Assembly (NCBI RefSeq): GCF_002742685.1
Contig: NZ_PEDM01000013.1
Location: forward strand, 1 to 63,549
DNA length: 63,549 nt
Origin: Anoxybacillus flavithermus
GTDB lineage: Bacteria > Bacillota > Bacilli > Bacillales > Anoxybacillaceae
Direction of reading: 5' to 3'
The position numbers were made by a program, and so were the translations under genes. Below, one piece after another: positions 38,631 to 49,493 of the stretch; the stretch's first letter is position 1; each line of letters opens with the position of its first letter. A model generated the notes under the pieces. It made no database searches and was not told the DNA's origin. It was given only the letters and a program-made list of their open reading frames with translations.

Positions 38631-38708
38631 ATGTATGTTGCATACAATGCTATGAAAACATTCTCAGACTCGAATGGATGGTGCATGTTTAGTCATCGTC
38701 TGAAGTAA
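38631..38708 (+). CDS. Candidate 25-aa peptide
   Basis: An ATG at 38631 (or 38652) opens a frame ending DSNGWCMFSHRLK with stop at 38706. The stop lies in the stem of the following terminator. There is no clear ribosome site. No family recognised. Confidence 0.25.
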   Translation: MYVAYNAMKTFSDSNGWCMFSHRLK

Positions 38709-38737
38709 AGAAGCCCCGCTTTACTTCAGCTTTTTTA
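38700..38737 (+). terminator. Terminator of der-gpsA
   Basis: Perfect 11-bp stem CTGAAGTAAAG/CTTTACTTCAG with 8-base loop and TTTTTT tail. Confidence 0.9.
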
Positions 38738-38768
38738 TGCAGCAATTAAGAGAAAGCGAGGGAGAGGA

Positions 38769-38972
38769 ATGTCACCAGGTCTTTTAAAAATGTGGATTTC
38801 GTTAACAGGAATCGGTTTAATGTTTATTGCTGTATTTTCGATTTATTTTAGTCGATATAAGGTGAAAAATAAGGTCATGAAAATCGTTTTAGCGACAATT
38901 GCATACATAAGTATGATTATCGCTGGTCTCATTATTGTATTTGTCGTATTTAGCGGACCGGTGCAAGAATAA
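38769..38972 (+). CDS. yphE: YphE-like DUF2768 membrane protein
   Basis: 67 aa with two transmembrane helices. ATG has GAGGGAGAGG upstream. The order gpsA-yphE-yphF-spoIVA matches B. subtilis. Function unknown. Confidence 0.82.
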   Translation: MSPGLLKMWISLTGIGLMFIAVFSIYFSRYKVKNKVMKIVLATIAYISMIIAGLIIVFVVFSGPVQE

Positions 38973-38987
38973 AAGGGTGGATGAATG

Positions 38988-39710
38988 ATGAAAAAGTGCC
39001 TATTTTCTGCAATGGTCGTTGTCATATCGATTATGTTGTCTGGATGTTTATATCCGCAAGAACGATTAGCACAAAACCAAATTCCGTATAAAGAGCAAGT
39101 TGATCGTGTGCAACAAGCAGTAAATGAATATCGACAGGCGACAGGTGGATTACTACCAATTAAAACGCGTGACATGTCTACGCCAATTTATCAAAAATAT
39201 CCGATTGATTTCAATTTGCTTGTGCCGCGATATATGGCTGAACCGCCAGGAAACGCGTTTGAAAGCGGCGGCGTGTATCAATATGTTCTTGTCGATGTCG
39301 AAACAAATCCGACAGTGAAATTGCTCGATTTACGTGCCGCAGAGGCGATTCGTGATTTAAAGTTACGTATTCGTATGTATCAAGACACTCACGGTTACCC
39401 GCCATTTAAAGACGTGTTGGCCAAAGGGGTATTTACGCTTGATTACAAGAAGCTTCGTTTAGATGCACCTCCCCATGTCGTTAGTCCATATTCAGGAAAG
39501 AATCTTCCACTCATCATTGATGGCAAAGGGGAAATTTATATTGATTATCGTATAGATTTATACGAAAAACTGCAAACAGAGACGCATCATTATCGATATG
39601 GGGATGATATTCGCGACTTGCTTGTCAAGCATTCGCTTTTTGTGCCTGCTTATTCCCTCCCTTATACGATTGATGAAAAGAAAAAAGAGCCAATTTTTCT
39701 TGTGAAATAG
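38988..39710 (+). CDS. yphF: YphF-like lipoprotein
   Basis: About 240 aa with a type II signal peptide and lipobox SGC (Cys about 20). The remainder is a hydrophilic extracytoplasmic domain in two similar halves (KEQVDRVQQAVNEYRQATGG and DLKLRIRMYQDTHGYPP). ATG at 38988 is at the better distance to AAAAGGGTGG than 38985. Located before spoIVA as in B. subtilis. Function unknown, sporulation link only from position. Confidence 0.8.
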   Translation: MKKCLFSAMVVVISIMLSGCLYPQERLAQNQIPYKEQVDRVQQAVNEYRQATGGLLPIKTRDMSTPIYQKYPIDFNLLVPRYMAEPPGNAFESGGVYQYVLVDVETNPTVKLLDLRAAEAIRDLKLRIRMYQDTHGYPPFKDVLAKGVFTLDYKKLRLDAPPHVVSPYSGKNLPLIIDGKGEIYIDYRIDLYEKLQTETHHYRYGDDIRDLLVKHSLFVPAYSLPYTIDEKKKEPIFLVK

Positions 39711-39715
39711 TCATG

Positions 39716-39759
39716 ATCCCTTCTCTAAACAAATACATTTTAGAGAAGGGATTTTTTTA
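39716..39759 (+). terminator. Terminator of yphEF
   Basis: ATCCCTTCTCTAAA pairs with TTTAGAGAAGGGAT with an 8-base loop and a T7 tail. Confidence 0.92.
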
Positions 39760-39766
39760 GTCATAA

Positions 39767-39796
39767 ACAAATAGGACAACAACATATGCATATAAT
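39767..39796 (+). promoter_or_regulatory. Possible sigma-E promoter of spoIVA
   Basis: ACAAATA, 15-base gap and CATATAAT resemble sigma-E boxes, 38 bases before the TTG start. The match is loose and based on the known control of spoIVA. Confidence 0.35.
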
Positions 39797-39833
39797 GTCC
39801 TCATATGTTTCAAATATAAGGGAGGGAAGGCAG

Positions 39834-41312
39834 TTGGAAAAGGTCGATCTTTTTAAAGATATTGCTGAACGAACAGGCGGAGATATTTATTTAGGGGTTG
39901 TTGGTGCTGTTCGAACAGGCAAATCGACATTTATTAAAAAGTTTATGGAACTTGTTGTCATTCCAAATATTCAAAACGAAGCAGATAAAGCTCGGGCACA
40001 AGACGAACTGCCACAAAGTGCAGCCGGAAAAACAATTATGACGACAGAGCCGAAGTTTGTTCCGAATCAAGCGGTAAAAGTGAAAGTAGATGATGGACTT
40101 GAAGTGAACATCCGTCTTGTAGATTGTGTCGGTTATACTGTGCAAGGGGCAAAAGGTTTTGAAGATGAAAACGGGCCGCGTATGATTCATACACCGTGGT
40201 ATGAAGAGCCAATTCCGTTTCAAGAAGCGGCCGAAATTGGCACAAGAAAAGTCATTCAAGAGCATTCAACGATCGGTGTCGTCATTACAACGGACGGTTC
40301 GATTGGAGAAATTCCACGCGAAAATTATATCGAAGCAGAAGAGCGTGTCGTCAATGAATTAAAAGAGGTTGGTAAGCCGTTTATTATGATTATTAATACG
40401 GTGCGTCCACAACATCCAGAAACGGAGACGTTGAAGCAACAATTAAGCGAAAAATACGATATTCCGGTGTTAGCATTAAGCGTGGAAGGAATGCGTGAAG
40501 CAGATGTGTATCAAGTGCTTCGAGAAGCATTATATGAATTCCCTGTGCTAGAGGTGAATGTGAATTTACCAAACTGGGTTATGGTGTTACGTGAAAACCA
40601 TTGGTTGCGTGAAAGTTATCAAGATGCGGTGCGTGATACAGTAAAAGATATTAAGCGATTACGTGATGTCGATCGTGTCGTACAACAATTTAGCGAATAT
40701 GATTTTATTGATGAAGCTCGTTTGGCTGGCATTGAAATGGGGCAAGGTATTGCCGAAATCGATTTGTACGCCCCAGACGAACTGTACGATCAAATTTTAA
40801 AAGAAGTCGTCGGCGTAGAAATACGCGGGAAAGATCATTTATTGCAATTGATGCAAGATTTTGCTTATGCGAAAGCGGAATACGATCAAATCGCTGATGC
40901 CCTCCGCATGGTGAAACAAACAGGTTATGGCATCGCTGCTCCGTCACTTTCTGATATGAGCTTAGATGAACCAGAAATTATTCGCCAAGGATCTCGTTTT
41001 GGCGTTCGACTAAAAGCTGTGGCACCGTCCATTCATATGATTAAAGTGGATGTCGAATCGGAGTTTGCGCCGATCATTGGAACGGAAAAACAAAGTGAAG
41101 AGCTTGTCCGTTACTTGATGCAAGATTTTGAGGACGATCCGCTTTCCATTTGGAACTCTGATATTTTTGGCCGATCGCTCAGTTCCATTGTTCGCGAAGG
41201 CATTCAAGCGAAGCTAGCGCTTATGCCTGAAAATGCTCGTTATAAACTAAAAGAAACGTTAGAGCGCATCATTAACGAAGGATCAGGTGGACTTATTGCC
41301 ATCATCTTATAA
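39834..41312 (+). CDS. spoIVA: Stage IV sporulation protein A
   Basis: ATPase that polymerises on the forespore surface as the base of the spore coat. Walker A GAVRTGKST (24-32, K30), the TRAFAC-type domain, middle domain and C-terminal domain ending GGLIAIIL. 492 aa, the same length as in B. subtilis. The start is TTG at 39834 with GGAGGG upstream; upstream sequence in frame lacks a ribosome site. Confidence 0.97.
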   Translation: MEKVDLFKDIAERTGGDIYLGVVGAVRTGKSTFIKKFMELVVIPNIQNEADKARAQDELPQSAAGKTIMTTEPKFVPNQAVKVKVDDGLEVNIRLVDCVGYTVQGAKGFEDENGPRMIHTPWYEEPIPFQEAAEIGTRKVIQEHSTIGVVITTDGSIGEIPRENYIEAEERVVNELKEVGKPFIMIINTVRPQHPETETLKQQLSEKYDIPVLALSVEGMREADVYQVLREALYEFPVLEVNVNLPNWVMVLRENHWLRESYQDAVRDTVKDIKRLRDVDRVVQQFSEYDFIDEARLAGIEMGQGIAEIDLYAPDELYDQILKEVVGVEIRGKDHLLQLMQDFAYAKAEYDQIADALRMVKQTGYGIAAPSLSDMSLDEPEIIRQGSRFGVRLKAVAPSIHMIKVDVESEFAPIIGTEKQSEELVRYLMQDFEDDPLSIWNSDIFGRSLSSIVREGIQAKLALMPENARYKLKETLERIINEGSGGLIAIIL

Positions 41313-41337
41313 AAAGACTCCGTTTGGGGTCTTTTTT
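41311..41337 (+). terminator. Terminator of spoIVA
   Basis: AAAAAGACTCC/GGGGTCTTTTTT stem with GTTT loop overlapping the stop region. Confidence 0.85.
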
Positions 41338-41455
41338 GCTTTGAAACAAAAATTTTTTCTTGCAGTGAAAAAGAGCGATATGATAATCTTTATTCAGAAA
41401 ATGTTAGGCTCGTTGGAGAATAATAGGCAAATTGCATGATTTTGCTGAAAAAATG

Positions 41456-41484
41456 TTGAATTATGAGCAAGAATCAGTTAATAT
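41456..41484 (+). promoter_or_regulatory. sigma-A promoter of hbs
   Basis: TTGAAT (41456-41461), 17-base spacer, TAATAT (41479-41484), about 88 bases before the hbs start. A second weaker TATAAT-like element lies about 40 bases before the start. Confidence 0.6.
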
Positions 41485-41571
41485 AAGGCATGTTAATGTA
41501 TAGAAACAATAGAAAGTGTAAACAACTGAAAGTAATGTATAATGCATACGCTTTGGGAGGAGGTGAATGGC

Positions 41572-41844
41572 ATGAACAAAACGGAATTAATCAACGCGGT
41601 AGCTGAAGCGAGCGGTCTTTCTAAAAAAGATGCATCAAAAGCAGTTGATGCAGTTTTTGACGCGATTACAGAAGCGCTTAAAAACGGTGATAAAGTGCAA
41701 TTAATCGGTTTTGGTAACTTCGAAGTGCGTGAGCGTGCGGCGCGCAAAGGACGCAACCCACAAACAGGAGAAGAAATCGAAATTGCTGCAAGCAAAGTTC
41801 CTGCTTTCAAACCTGGGAAAGCGTTAAAAGATGCTGTAAAGTAA
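41572..41844 (+). CDS. hbs: DNA-binding protein HU
   Basis: Histone-like protein of 90 aa. The N-terminal helical body ([20 protein letters not shown]), the beta arm [20 protein letters not shown] that clasps DNA, and the GKALKDAVK tail are typical. ATG at 41572 has GGGAGGAGGTG. Confidence 0.96.
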   Translation: MNKTELINAVAEASGLSKKDASKAVDAVFDAITEALKNGDKVQLIGFGNFEVRERAARKGRNPQTGEEIEIAASKVPAFKPGKALKDAVK

Positions 41845-41861
41845 GAAATTACATACAGCCA

Positions 41862-41897
41862 AAGAGGTAGCCGGTTGCGAGCTACCTCTTCTTTTTT
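41862..41897 (+). terminator. Terminator of hbs
   Basis: AAGAGGTAGC/GCTACCTCTT stem around a 9-base loop, with TTTTTT. Confidence 0.9.
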
Positions 41898-41963
41898 GCC
41901 TTTTTTCATCTTTATATGCTAGAATCGGATTACGTGAAGTTGAATGCTAGGAGGATGCAACAA

Positions 41964-42518
41964 ATGAATGTAGAACAAATCGAACAGGCAGTCCGATTAA
42001 TTTTAGAAGCCATTGGTGAAGATCCGAATCGCGAAGGGTTGCTCGATACGCCGAAGCGGGTAGCAAAAATGTATGCGGAAGTGTTTTCTGGTTTAAACGA
42101 AGATCCGAAAATACACTTGCAAACGGTATTTAGTGAAGATCATGAAGAACTTGTCCTCGTCAAAGACATTCCGTTTTATTCGATGTGTGAACATCATCTT
42201 GTTCCATTTTTTGGTGTTGCTCATGTCGCATACATTCCACGTGGTGGCAAAGTGACAGGGTTAAGCAAATTAGCAAGGACGGTCGAAACAGTGGCGCGAC
42301 GTCCACAGTTGCAAGAGCGAATTACAGCAACGGTAGCTGACGCCATTATGGAGACGCTCGAACCGCATGGAGTAATGGTTGTTGTTGAGGCTGAACATAT
42401 GTGCATGACGATGCGTGGCGTGAAAAAACCAGGAGCTAAAACAGTTACAACCGCAGTACGTGGAACGCTTGCAACAGATGACAAAGCTCGTGCAGAAATA
42501 TTAGCGCTCATTAAATAG
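41964..42518 (+). CDS. folE: GTP cyclohydrolase I
   Basis: First enzyme of folate (pterin) synthesis, MtrA in B. subtilis. Zn ligands Cys and His in [11 protein letters not shown] and a further Cys in [11 protein letters not shown] are intact. 184 aa. It lies just before mtrB as the mtrAB operon. The ATG at 41964 is used; 41955 is too near the AGGAGG site. Confidence 0.95.
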   Translation: MNVEQIEQAVRLILEAIGEDPNREGLLDTPKRVAKMYAEVFSGLNEDPKIHLQTVFSEDHEELVLVKDIPFYSMCEHHLVPFFGVAHVAYIPRGGKVTGLSKLARTVETVARRPQLQERITATVADAIMETLEPHGVMVVVEAEHMCMTMRGVKKPGAKTVTTAVRGTLATDDKARAEILALIK

Positions 42519-42532
42519 GAAGGGGGATTATA

Positions 42533-42757
42533 ATGCAAGGCGATTATGTTGTGATTAAGGCTTTAGAAGACGGAGTGAATGTCATCGGGTTAACGCGCGG
42601 TTCGGATACGCGCTTCCATCATTCTGAAAAGCTTGATCAAGGGGAGGTGCTGATTGCGCAATTTACAGAGCATACATCAGCGATTAAAGTGCGCGGAAAA
42701 GCACTTATTCAAACGCAACATGGCGAAATCCAGTCTGATGCGAAAAATCATCGTTAA
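42533..42757 (+). CDS. mtrB: TRAP, trp RNA-binding attenuation protein
   Basis: 74 aa, the size of Geobacillus TRAP. Forms an 11-mer that, with tryptophan bound, wraps GAG/UAG repeats of target mRNAs. Conserved segments: [38 protein letters not shown] and [12 protein letters not shown]. It follows folE with 14 bases between. Its likely target, the trpE leader, is found about 6.6 kb downstream. Confidence 0.97.
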   Translation: MQGDYVVIKALEDGVNVIGLTRGSDTRFHHSEKLDQGEVLIAQFTEHTSAIKVRGKALIQTQHGEIQSDAKNHR

Positions 42758-42817
42758 CGTGAAGACGGTTTATGATATAATAAAGTTTGAGTTTTTGGGA
42801 AGCAAGGGTGATCAGTC

Positions 42818-43468
42818 ATGGATATGCAACAGCAAATCGAACAAGTACGAACGCGCATTCAATGGGCAATTGCCCATTCGTATGTAGATCGCTATATACA
42901 ACCACGCATCATAGACGAAGATCGCATATCGTTTGCTCTTTCTATGTTACGTTCGGCTCAAGTGGAAGAAAACATCGCACTCGATTACGTGTTTGCCATG
43001 ATGTTAATTCAACTCGCCCTTGACACCCATGATGAAGTAGATGGGCAACAAATAATGCAAAAAAAGCAATTAACGGTGCTTGCCGGAGATTTATATAGTG
43101 GATTGTACTACGACTTTTTAGCGCAACGACATGACATTTCACTCATTCGTCGCTTTGCTGAAGCGATTAAAGAGATCAATATACAAAAAATTCGTCTACA
43201 ACAACTGTCGTCAGATGATCTTGAACGCTTTCATTGCATTGCTATTATTGAATCTGCGTTGCTTCGTCAACTGGCGGAACATGTGCATGCTCATGAGTGG
43301 GGAGAATTGGCGTACTACTTGTTCGCGCTAAAACGTGTTCATCGTGAAGGAGCGAAATCGACAGCATTGATGAATTATATTGATCACTGTCAGCGAAAAT
43401 TACAAGATCTTCTCCCGTTTCATGCGTACGAAGAAGTAAAAGAGCGATTCTCTCATCTCCTCGTTTGA
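42818..43468 (+). CDS. hepS: Heptaprenyl diphosphate synthase component I
   Basis: 216 aa. The small non-catalytic subunit of the two-part heptaprenyl diphosphate synthase, which makes the menaquinone side chain. Characteristic VLAGDLYSGLYYDFLAQ segment and its position in front of menG and hepT decide the call. Start ATG at 42818. Confidence 0.88.
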   Translation: MDMQQQIEQVRTRIQWAIAHSYVDRYIQPRIIDEDRISFALSMLRSAQVEENIALDYVFAMMLIQLALDTHDEVDGQQIMQKKQLTVLAGDLYSGLYYDFLAQRHDISLIRRFAEAIKEINIQKIRLQQLSSDDLERFHCIAIIESALLRQLAEHVHAHEWGELAYYLFALKRVHREGAKSTALMNYIDHCQRKLQDLLPFHAYEEVKERFSHLLV

Positions 43469-43493
43469 TTTCAGTTGAAAGAAGGGGATTTTT

Positions 43494-44207
43494 ATGCAAC
43501 AGTCGAAGGAAGAACGTGTGCATCGTGTATTTGAAAAAATTTCTGATCATTACGACCGGATGAATTCAGTCATTAGTTTTAAACGTCATGTCGCATGGCG
43601 AAAAGATACGATGAAACGAATGAATGTTCAAAAGGGAGCGAAAGCGCTCGATGTGTGTTGCGGAACGGCAGATTGGACAATCGCGTTAGCCGAAGCCGTT
43701 GGACCGAGCGGTGAAGTATATGGACTTGATTTTAGTCGCAATATGTTAAAAGTTGGGGAAGAAAAAGTAAAAGAACGCGGTTTTCAGCACGTGACACTCG
43801 TGCATGGCAATGCGATGAGTTTACCGTTTCCTGACAACACATTCGACTATGTGACGATCGGGTTCGGATTGCGTAACGTTCCTGATTATATGACGGTATT
43901 AAAAGAAATGTATCGTGTCACAAAACCAGGCGGGAAAGTCGTTTGTTTAGAGACGTCACAGCCAACGCTTATCGGTTTTCGACAACTGTACTATGCATAT
44001 TTTCGTTATGTCATGCCTTTTTTTGGGAAGATTTTCGCAAAAAGTTATGAGGAATACTCGTGGTTGCAAGAGTCAGCACGTGAATTTCCGGGAATGGACG
44101 AGCTAGCAAACATGTTTCGTCAAGCCGGTTTTGTAAACGTACAAGTGAAACCGTATACGTTTGGAGTGGCGGCGATGCATCTCGGACATAAACCTTATGG
44201 ACGTTAA
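43494..44207 (+). CDS. menG: Demethylmenaquinone methyltransferase MenG
   Basis: SAM-dependent C-methylation, last step of menaquinone synthesis. The SAM motif [20 protein letters not shown], a [12 protein letters not shown] post-motif, and the UbiE signature [17 protein letters not shown] plus FGLRNVPDY are visible. 237 aa. It lies between hepS and hepT. Confidence 0.95.
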   Translation: MQQSKEERVHRVFEKISDHYDRMNSVISFKRHVAWRKDTMKRMNVQKGAKALDVCCGTADWTIALAEAVGPSGEVYGLDFSRNMLKVGEEKVKERGFQHVTLVHGNAMSLPFPDNTFDYVTIGFGLRNVPDYMTVLKEMYRVTKPGGKVVCLETSQPTLIGFRQLYYAYFRYVMPFFGKIFAKSYEEYSWLQESAREFPGMDELANMFRQAGFVNVQVKPYTFGVAAMHLGHKPYGR

Positions 44208-44218
44208 GGTGAATCATA

Positions 44219-45181
44219 ATGAAGCTAAAAGCAATGTATTCATTTTTGAATGGGGATTTAAACAAAATTGAAGAACAATTGAAACTGACCGTGCAAGCGT
44301 CTGATCCGCTCGTCAATGAAGCATCGTTACATTTGCTTGAGGCGGGCGGAAAGCGCATTCGACCTGTGTTTGTTTTGCTCGGCGGACAATTTGGTACATA
44401 TCATTTTGAGAAGATGAAGCGGGTAGCTGTCGCTCTTGAGCTCATTCATATGGCCTCGCTCGTCCATGATGATGTGATTGATGGGGCGATGTTGCGACGT
44501 GGAAAGGAAACGATTCAAGCGAAATGGGGCGATCGATTTGCCATGTACGTTGGTGACTATTTGTTTGCCCGAGCGCTTGAGCAAATGTGTGAAATTGATG
44601 ATCCAGTCGCTCATCATATTTTAGCAAACACCATTGTTGAAGTATGTCGAGGAGAAATTGAACAAATTAGTGACAAATATCGATTTGATCAAAATTTGCG
44701 CCGTTATTTGCAACGAATTAAGAGAAAAACAGCTTTGCTTATTGCAGCGAGTTGCCAACTCGGTGCTGTCGTGGCAGGAGCGCCTGAGGCTGTCCATAAA
44801 AAATTGTATTGGTTCGGTTATTATGTCGGCATGTCGTTTCAAATTACAGACGATATTCTTGATTTTATTGGGACAGAAAAACAGCTCGGCAAACCGGCAG
44901 GAAGCGATTTATCGCAAGGCAATGTGACGCTCCCTGTTTTGTATGCTATGAGAGAACGAACATTAAAAGAACAAATTATGAAAGTAAACGAACATACAAC
45001 AAGTCATGAAATGGCGCATGTCATTGATGGGATTAAGCAAACAAACGCCATTGAGAAATCGTATGAGCTCGGAGATCGCTACTTACAAAAAGCGCTTAAC
45101 ATATTACAAAAACTGCCACGCAATCGCGCTTGGACAGCGCTTTATAACATTGCAAAGTATATTGGTAAGCGGAAATATTAA
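44219..45181 (+). CDS. hepT: Heptaprenyl diphosphate synthase component II
   Basis: Catalytic trans-prenyltransferase subunit, 320 aa. First Asp-rich motif DDVID (84-88), basic LRRGK, GGKRIRP at the N-end and second motif DDILDFIG are intact. Works with HepS to make heptaprenyl diphosphate. Confidence 0.96.
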   Translation: MKLKAMYSFLNGDLNKIEEQLKLTVQASDPLVNEASLHLLEAGGKRIRPVFVLLGGQFGTYHFEKMKRVAVALELIHMASLVHDDVIDGAMLRRGKETIQAKWGDRFAMYVGDYLFARALEQMCEIDDPVAHHILANTIVEVCRGEIEQISDKYRFDQNLRRYLQRIKRKTALLIAASCQLGAVVAGAPEAVHKKLYWFGYYVGMSFQITDDILDFIGTEKQLGKPAGSDLSQGNVTLPVLYAMRERTLKEQIMKVNEHTTSHEMAHVIDGIKQTNAIEKSYELGDRYLQKALNILQKLPRNRAWTALYNIAKYIGKRKY

Positions 45182-45213
45182 GAGAAAAAATTAAATCGTT
45201 TTCATGGCGAATA

Positions 45214-45242
45214 TTGCTAATTTGTATGTAAGATGATATAAT
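45214..45242 (+). promoter_or_regulatory. sigma-A promoter of ndk
   Basis: TTGCTA (45214-45219), 17-base spacer, TATAAT (45237-45242), about 50 bases before ndk. Confidence 0.7.
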
Positions 45243-45293
45243 TGCGGAGGAGTCAGTTCCAATACATAACGTATCAGGGGTGGAGAATTCGTC

Positions 45294-45740
45294 ATGGAAA
45301 GAACATTTCTAATGGTCAAACCAGATGGGGTACAGCGTGGTGTCATCGGTGACATCGTTGCTCGTTTTGAGCGTAAAGGTTTTCAGCTTGTCGGTGCAAA
45401 GCTCATGCAAGTATCACGTGAGCTTGCTGAACAACATTATGCAGAGCATAAAGAGCGTCCGTTTTTCGGTGAACTCGTTGAATTTATTACGTCCGGTCCA
45501 GTATTTGCGATGGTATGGGAAGGCGAAAACGTCATCGCAACAGCTCGTCAAATGATGGGGAAAACAAACCCACAAGAAGCGTTACCAGGCACGATTCGCG
45601 GTGATTTCGGCTTAACGGTCGGAAAAAATATTATTCACGGTTCTGACTCAAAAGAGAGCGCTGCACGCGAAATTCAACTATTTTTCAAAGAAGAAGAACT
45701 CGTTTCCTACAGCAAGCTAATGAACGAGTGGGTATATTAA
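45294..45740 (+). CDS. ndk: Nucleoside diphosphate kinase
   Basis: 148 aa enzyme that balances nucleoside triphosphates by a phospho-histidine. Active-site H115 in [21 protein letters not shown] and GTIRGDFG are typical. Start ATG has GGGGTGGAG. Confidence 0.97.
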   Translation: MERTFLMVKPDGVQRGVIGDIVARFERKGFQLVGAKLMQVSRELAEQHYAEHKERPFFGELVEFITSGPVFAMVWEGENVIATARQMMGKTNPQEALPGTIRGDFGLTVGKNIIHGSDSKESAAREIQLFFKEEELVSYSKLMNEWVY

Positions 45741-46619
<879 letters not shown>

Positions 46620-46621
46620 TC

Positions 46622-46645
46622 GCGACCGAACTTGGTCGCTTTCTG
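46622..46645 (+). terminator. Weak terminator of cheR
   Basis: GCGACC/GGTCGC stem around a 6-base loop and a TTTCT tail. Confidence 0.5.
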
Positions 46646-46658
46646 TGCAATTAAGGGG

Positions 46659-46687
46659 TTACGTCTACAAAAAAAATGTGCTATATT
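46659..46687 (+). promoter_or_regulatory. Promoter of the aro supra-operon
   Basis: TTACGT (46659-46664), 17-base spacer, TATATT (46682-46687), 40 bases before aroC. Confidence 0.55.
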
Positions 46688-46727
46688 CATACATAATCGC
46701 TTTAAAGAGATGAAGGGAGAGAGGGAA

Positions 46728-47897
46728 TTGCGATACTTAACAGCTGGTGAATCTCACGGTCCACAATTAACAACCATTATTGAAGGTGTTCCAGCCGGAT
46801 TGACGCTTTTGGCGGAGCATATTAACGAAGATTTAGCGCGTCGGCAAAAAGGATATGGTCGTGGGCGACGCATGCAAATTGAAAAAGATGAAGTAAAAAT
46901 TTTAAGCGGTGTCCGTCATGGAAAAACGCTCGGTTCTCCGATTACACTCGTCGTTGAAAATCGCGATTGGAAACATTGGACGAGCATTATGGGGATCGAA
47001 CCGCTCGCTGATGATACAGAAGAAGTAAAACGAAAAGTGACACGCCCACGTCCAGGACATGCTGATCTAAACGGGGCAATCAAGTATGGGCATCGTGATA
47101 TGCGCAATGTGTTAGAACGCTCCTCTGCGCGTGAAACGACGGTGCGGGTGGCAGCAGGAGCGGTAGCGAAGCGCATTTTATCGGAATTAGGCATTCGCAT
47201 CGCAAGCCATGTCGTTGAAATCGGAGGGGTAAAGGCGGAACATACCGCATATACATCGCTTGAGGAGTTGCAACGAGTGACCGAGCAATCCCCTGTTCGC
47301 TGCTTTGATTCAGAAGCAGAAAAAAAGATGATGGCGGCCATTGATGAAGCGAAAGAAAAAGGCGATTCGATTGGTGGAATTGTCGAAGTCATTGTTGAAG
47401 GTGTTCCGGTTGGTGTCGGGAGCTATGTGCATTACGACCGAAAGTTAGATGCAAAAATTGCTGCTGCCATCGTGAGCATCAATGCCTTTAAAGGTGTTGA
47501 GTTTGGCATCGGCTTTGAAGCTGCACGTCGCTTTGGAAGCGAAGTGCACGACGAAATTATATGGAGCAAGGAAATGGGATATACGCGCAAAACAAATCGA
47601 CTTGGCGGATTTGAAGGCGGGATGACGACGGGTATGCCGATCGTTGTGCGCGGGGTCATGAAGCCGATTCCAACATTGTATAAACCGCTCATGAGTGTCG
47701 ATATTGAAACGAAAGAACCGTTTGCGGCAAGCATTGAACGTTCAGATAGTTGCGCGGTTCCAGCGGCAAGCGTCGTTGCTGAAGCCGTTGTAGCATGGGA
47801 AATTGCAAAGGCAATTGTTGAACAATTTGGACAAGATCGCATCGATCTCATTATGCAGAATGTTGAAAACATGCGACGGTACGCAAAGGAGTTTTAA
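46728..47897 (+). CDS. aroC: Chorismate synthase
   Basis: FMN-dependent enzyme that makes chorismate from EPSP (named aroF in B. subtilis). TTG start at 46728 with GAGAGAGGG; family motifs [55 protein letters not shown] are intact. 389 aa. Ends at the aroB start. Confidence 0.95.
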   Translation: MRYLTAGESHGPQLTTIIEGVPAGLTLLAEHINEDLARRQKGYGRGRRMQIEKDEVKILSGVRHGKTLGSPITLVVENRDWKHWTSIMGIEPLADDTEEVKRKVTRPRPGHADLNGAIKYGHRDMRNVLERSSARETTVRVAAGAVAKRILSELGIRIASHVVEIGGVKAEHTAYTSLEELQRVTEQSPVRCFDSEAEKKMMAAIDEAKEKGDSIGGIVEVIVEGVPVGVGSYVHYDRKLDAKIAAAIVSINAFKGVEFGIGFEAARRFGSEVHDEIIWSKEMGYTRKTNRLGGFEGGMTTGMPIVVRGVMKPIPTLYKPLMSVDIETKEPFAASIERSDSCAVPAASVVAEAVVAWEIAKAIVEQFGQDRIDLIMQNVENMRRYAKEF

Positions 47898-47899
47898 TG

Positions 47900-49036
47900 A
47901 TGAAACGCATTCACATCGCTACGTCGTCGAAACGGTATGAAGTCGTCATTGGGAATGAATTGCTGCATATGATAGATCGCATGATTGACCGCGTCTGTCC
48001 AAATGTGACAGCAGTACTCATTATTACAGATGAAACAGTTGCTTCGCTTTATTTGGACGATGTGCAGCAAGCTCTTCGTCAAACATACGACCGTGTGTAT
48101 ACGCATATTATTCCGAGTGGAGAAGAAGCGAAGTCGTTCGAACAGTTTTACGCGTGCCATACGGTAGCACTAACAAACCATCTCGACCGTGATTCATTAA
48201 TCATTGCGCTCGGCGGAGGGGTCGTCGGAGATTTAGCCGGTTTTGTCGCAGCGACATATATGCGTGGCATTCGTTTCATTCAAGTGCCGACGACCCTACT
48301 AGCACACGACAGTGCTGTTGGTGGGAAAACGGCCATTAACCATCCGCTCGGGAAAAATATGATTGGCGCTTTTTATCAGCCTGAACTCGTTTTTTACGAT
48401 ATTTCTTTACTTCGTACACTTCCAGAACGAGAGATGCGGTCAGGTTTTGCGGAAATTATTAAACATTCCTTAATTTATGATCGTGCTTTTTTCGGTTGGT
48501 TACAAGCGAATGTGCAAAAGCTCAATGATTTACGTGGTGATCGTTTGCAATACGCGATTCAAAAGGGAATTGAAATTAAAGCATCTATTGTCGCCAAAGA
48601 TGAAAAAGAGCAAGGAGTTCGCGCTCATTTAAACTTCGGTCATACGCTCGGCCATGCGTTAGAGAGTGAACTCGGCTATGGGGTGATGACGCATGGCGAT
48701 GCGGTTGCTCTCGGTATGTTATTTGCCATTTTTGTAAGCCAACATTTTTACAAACAACAGCTTTTTTATTCATCTTTTCGAACGTTGTTTCATCATTACG
48801 GGTTTCCAATATCTCTTCCGTCACACGTATCACCTGAACGGTTGCTCGAAAAAATGAAAAAAGATAAAAAAGCGAAAGATCAAACGGTGCGTATGGTGTT
48901 AATGAAAGAGATTGGAACGGTATGCGTAGAGCGGATAGACGATGACCAATTGTTGCGATGGTTATACGCGTTTGCCGAAGAAGGAGGGAAGAGGAGTGAT
49001 TCGAGCGATTCGCGGGGCAACGACTGTGAGCGATAA
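47900..49036 (+). CDS. aroB: 3-dehydroquinate synthase
   Basis: NAD- and metal-dependent cyclisation of DAHP in the shikimate pathway. [39 protein letters not shown] and [12 protein letters not shown] (metal His) are present. About 378 aa, a little long because the tail runs into aroH by 41 bases. ATG 47900 preferred over 47897 by ribosome-site spacing. Confidence 0.94.
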   Translation: MKRIHIATSSKRYEVVIGNELLHMIDRMIDRVCPNVTAVLIITDETVASLYLDDVQQALRQTYDRVYTHIIPSGEEAKSFEQFYACHTVALTNHLDRDSLIIALGGGVVGDLAGFVAATYMRGIRFIQVPTTLLAHDSAVGGKTAINHPLGKNMIGAFYQPELVFYDISLLRTLPEREMRSGFAEIIKHSLIYDRAFFGWLQANVQKLNDLRGDRLQYAIQKGIEIKASIVAKDEKEQGVRAHLNFGHTLGHALESELGYGVMTHGDAVALGMLFAIFVSQHFYKQQLFYSSFRTLFHHYGFPISLPSHVSPERLLEKMKKDKKAKDQTVRMVLMKEIGTVCVERIDDDQLLRWLYAFAEEGGKRSDSSDSRGNDCER

Positions 49037-49376
49037 CGATGAACGAGAAATTATAGACGAAACGAAGCGATTGTTAACGGAAATGATTCGTCAAAACGAT
49101 GTGCATGCAGAAGATGTCGTATCGATATTGATTTCGATGACAGATGATTTAAACGCCACATTTCCAGCCAAGGCATTGCGTCATTTAGACGGTTGGACGT
49201 ATGTTCCTGTTATGTGCATGCGAGAAATTAACGTGCCTTATGCATTGCCGAAATGTATTCGTGTCATGATGACCGTACATACGAAGCGCTCACAGCAAGA
49301 TATTCATCACGTATATTTACGTGATGCCGTCCAGCTTCGGCCAGACTTACAGTTGACAAAAAAGTCAGATATATAA
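48996..49376 (+). CDS. aroH: Chorismate mutase AroH
   Basis: 126 aa monofunctional AroH-type mutase that converts chorismate to prephenate. [10 protein letters not shown] near the N-terminus, [23 protein letters not shown] and [13 protein letters not shown] carry the arginine-rich active site. GTG start at 48996 has AAGGAGGG. Confidence 0.95.
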   Translation: MIRAIRGATTVSDNDEREIIDETKRLLTEMIRQNDVHAEDVVSILISMTDDLNATFPAKALRHLDGWTYVPVMCMREINVPYALPKCIRVMMTVHTKRSQQDIHHVYLRDAVQLRPDLQLTKKSDI

Positions 49377-49382
49377 TATGAT
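49353..49382 (+). promoter_or_regulatory. Candidate internal trp promoter
   Basis: TTGACA (49353-49358) with TATGAT (49377-49382) at 18 bases, or TAATAT at 15. It overlaps the aroH stop. A transcript from here would start only a few bases before the first TRAP triplet. Confidence 0.6.
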
Positions 49383-49393
49383 GGTTTACAAGT

Positions 49394-49444
49394 TAGTTGA
49401 GTAGAGTAAGAGTTGAGCAGAGAATGAGTGAGAGCGGAGCAGAG
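49394..49444 (+). promoter_or_regulatory. TRAP binding site (trp leader)
   Basis: Ten triplets spaced by 2-3 bases: UAG at 49394 and GAG at 49399, 49404, 49410, 49415, 49420, 49426, 49432, 49437 and 49442. TRAP-tryptophan would bind this and favour the terminator. An eleventh triplet is not clear (an AAG precedes). The TRAP gene mtrB is in this window. Confidence 0.92.
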
Positions 49445-49462
49445 GATCATTAGGATACGTAC

Positions 49463-49493
49463 GCCTAAAGACCGCTCGTCTTTAGGCTTTTTT
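49463..49493 (+). terminator. trp attenuator terminator
   Basis: GCCTAAAGAC (49463-49472) pairs with GTCTTTAGGC (49478-49487), followed by TTTTTT. A competing antiterminator can form from GAGCGG (49432-49437) with CCGCTC (49472-49477) and TTAGG (49450-49454) with CCTAA (49464-49468). Confidence 0.92.

Noticed and set aside
49353-49377. TTGACA with TATAAT at 13 bases as trp promoter
   Set aside because: Spacing too short; TATGAT at 18 or TAATAT at 15 bases fits better.
49452-49454. An eleventh TRAP triplet near 49451-49454
   Set aside because: The UAG there is 6-7 bases from the last GAG, beyond the 2-3 base rule.
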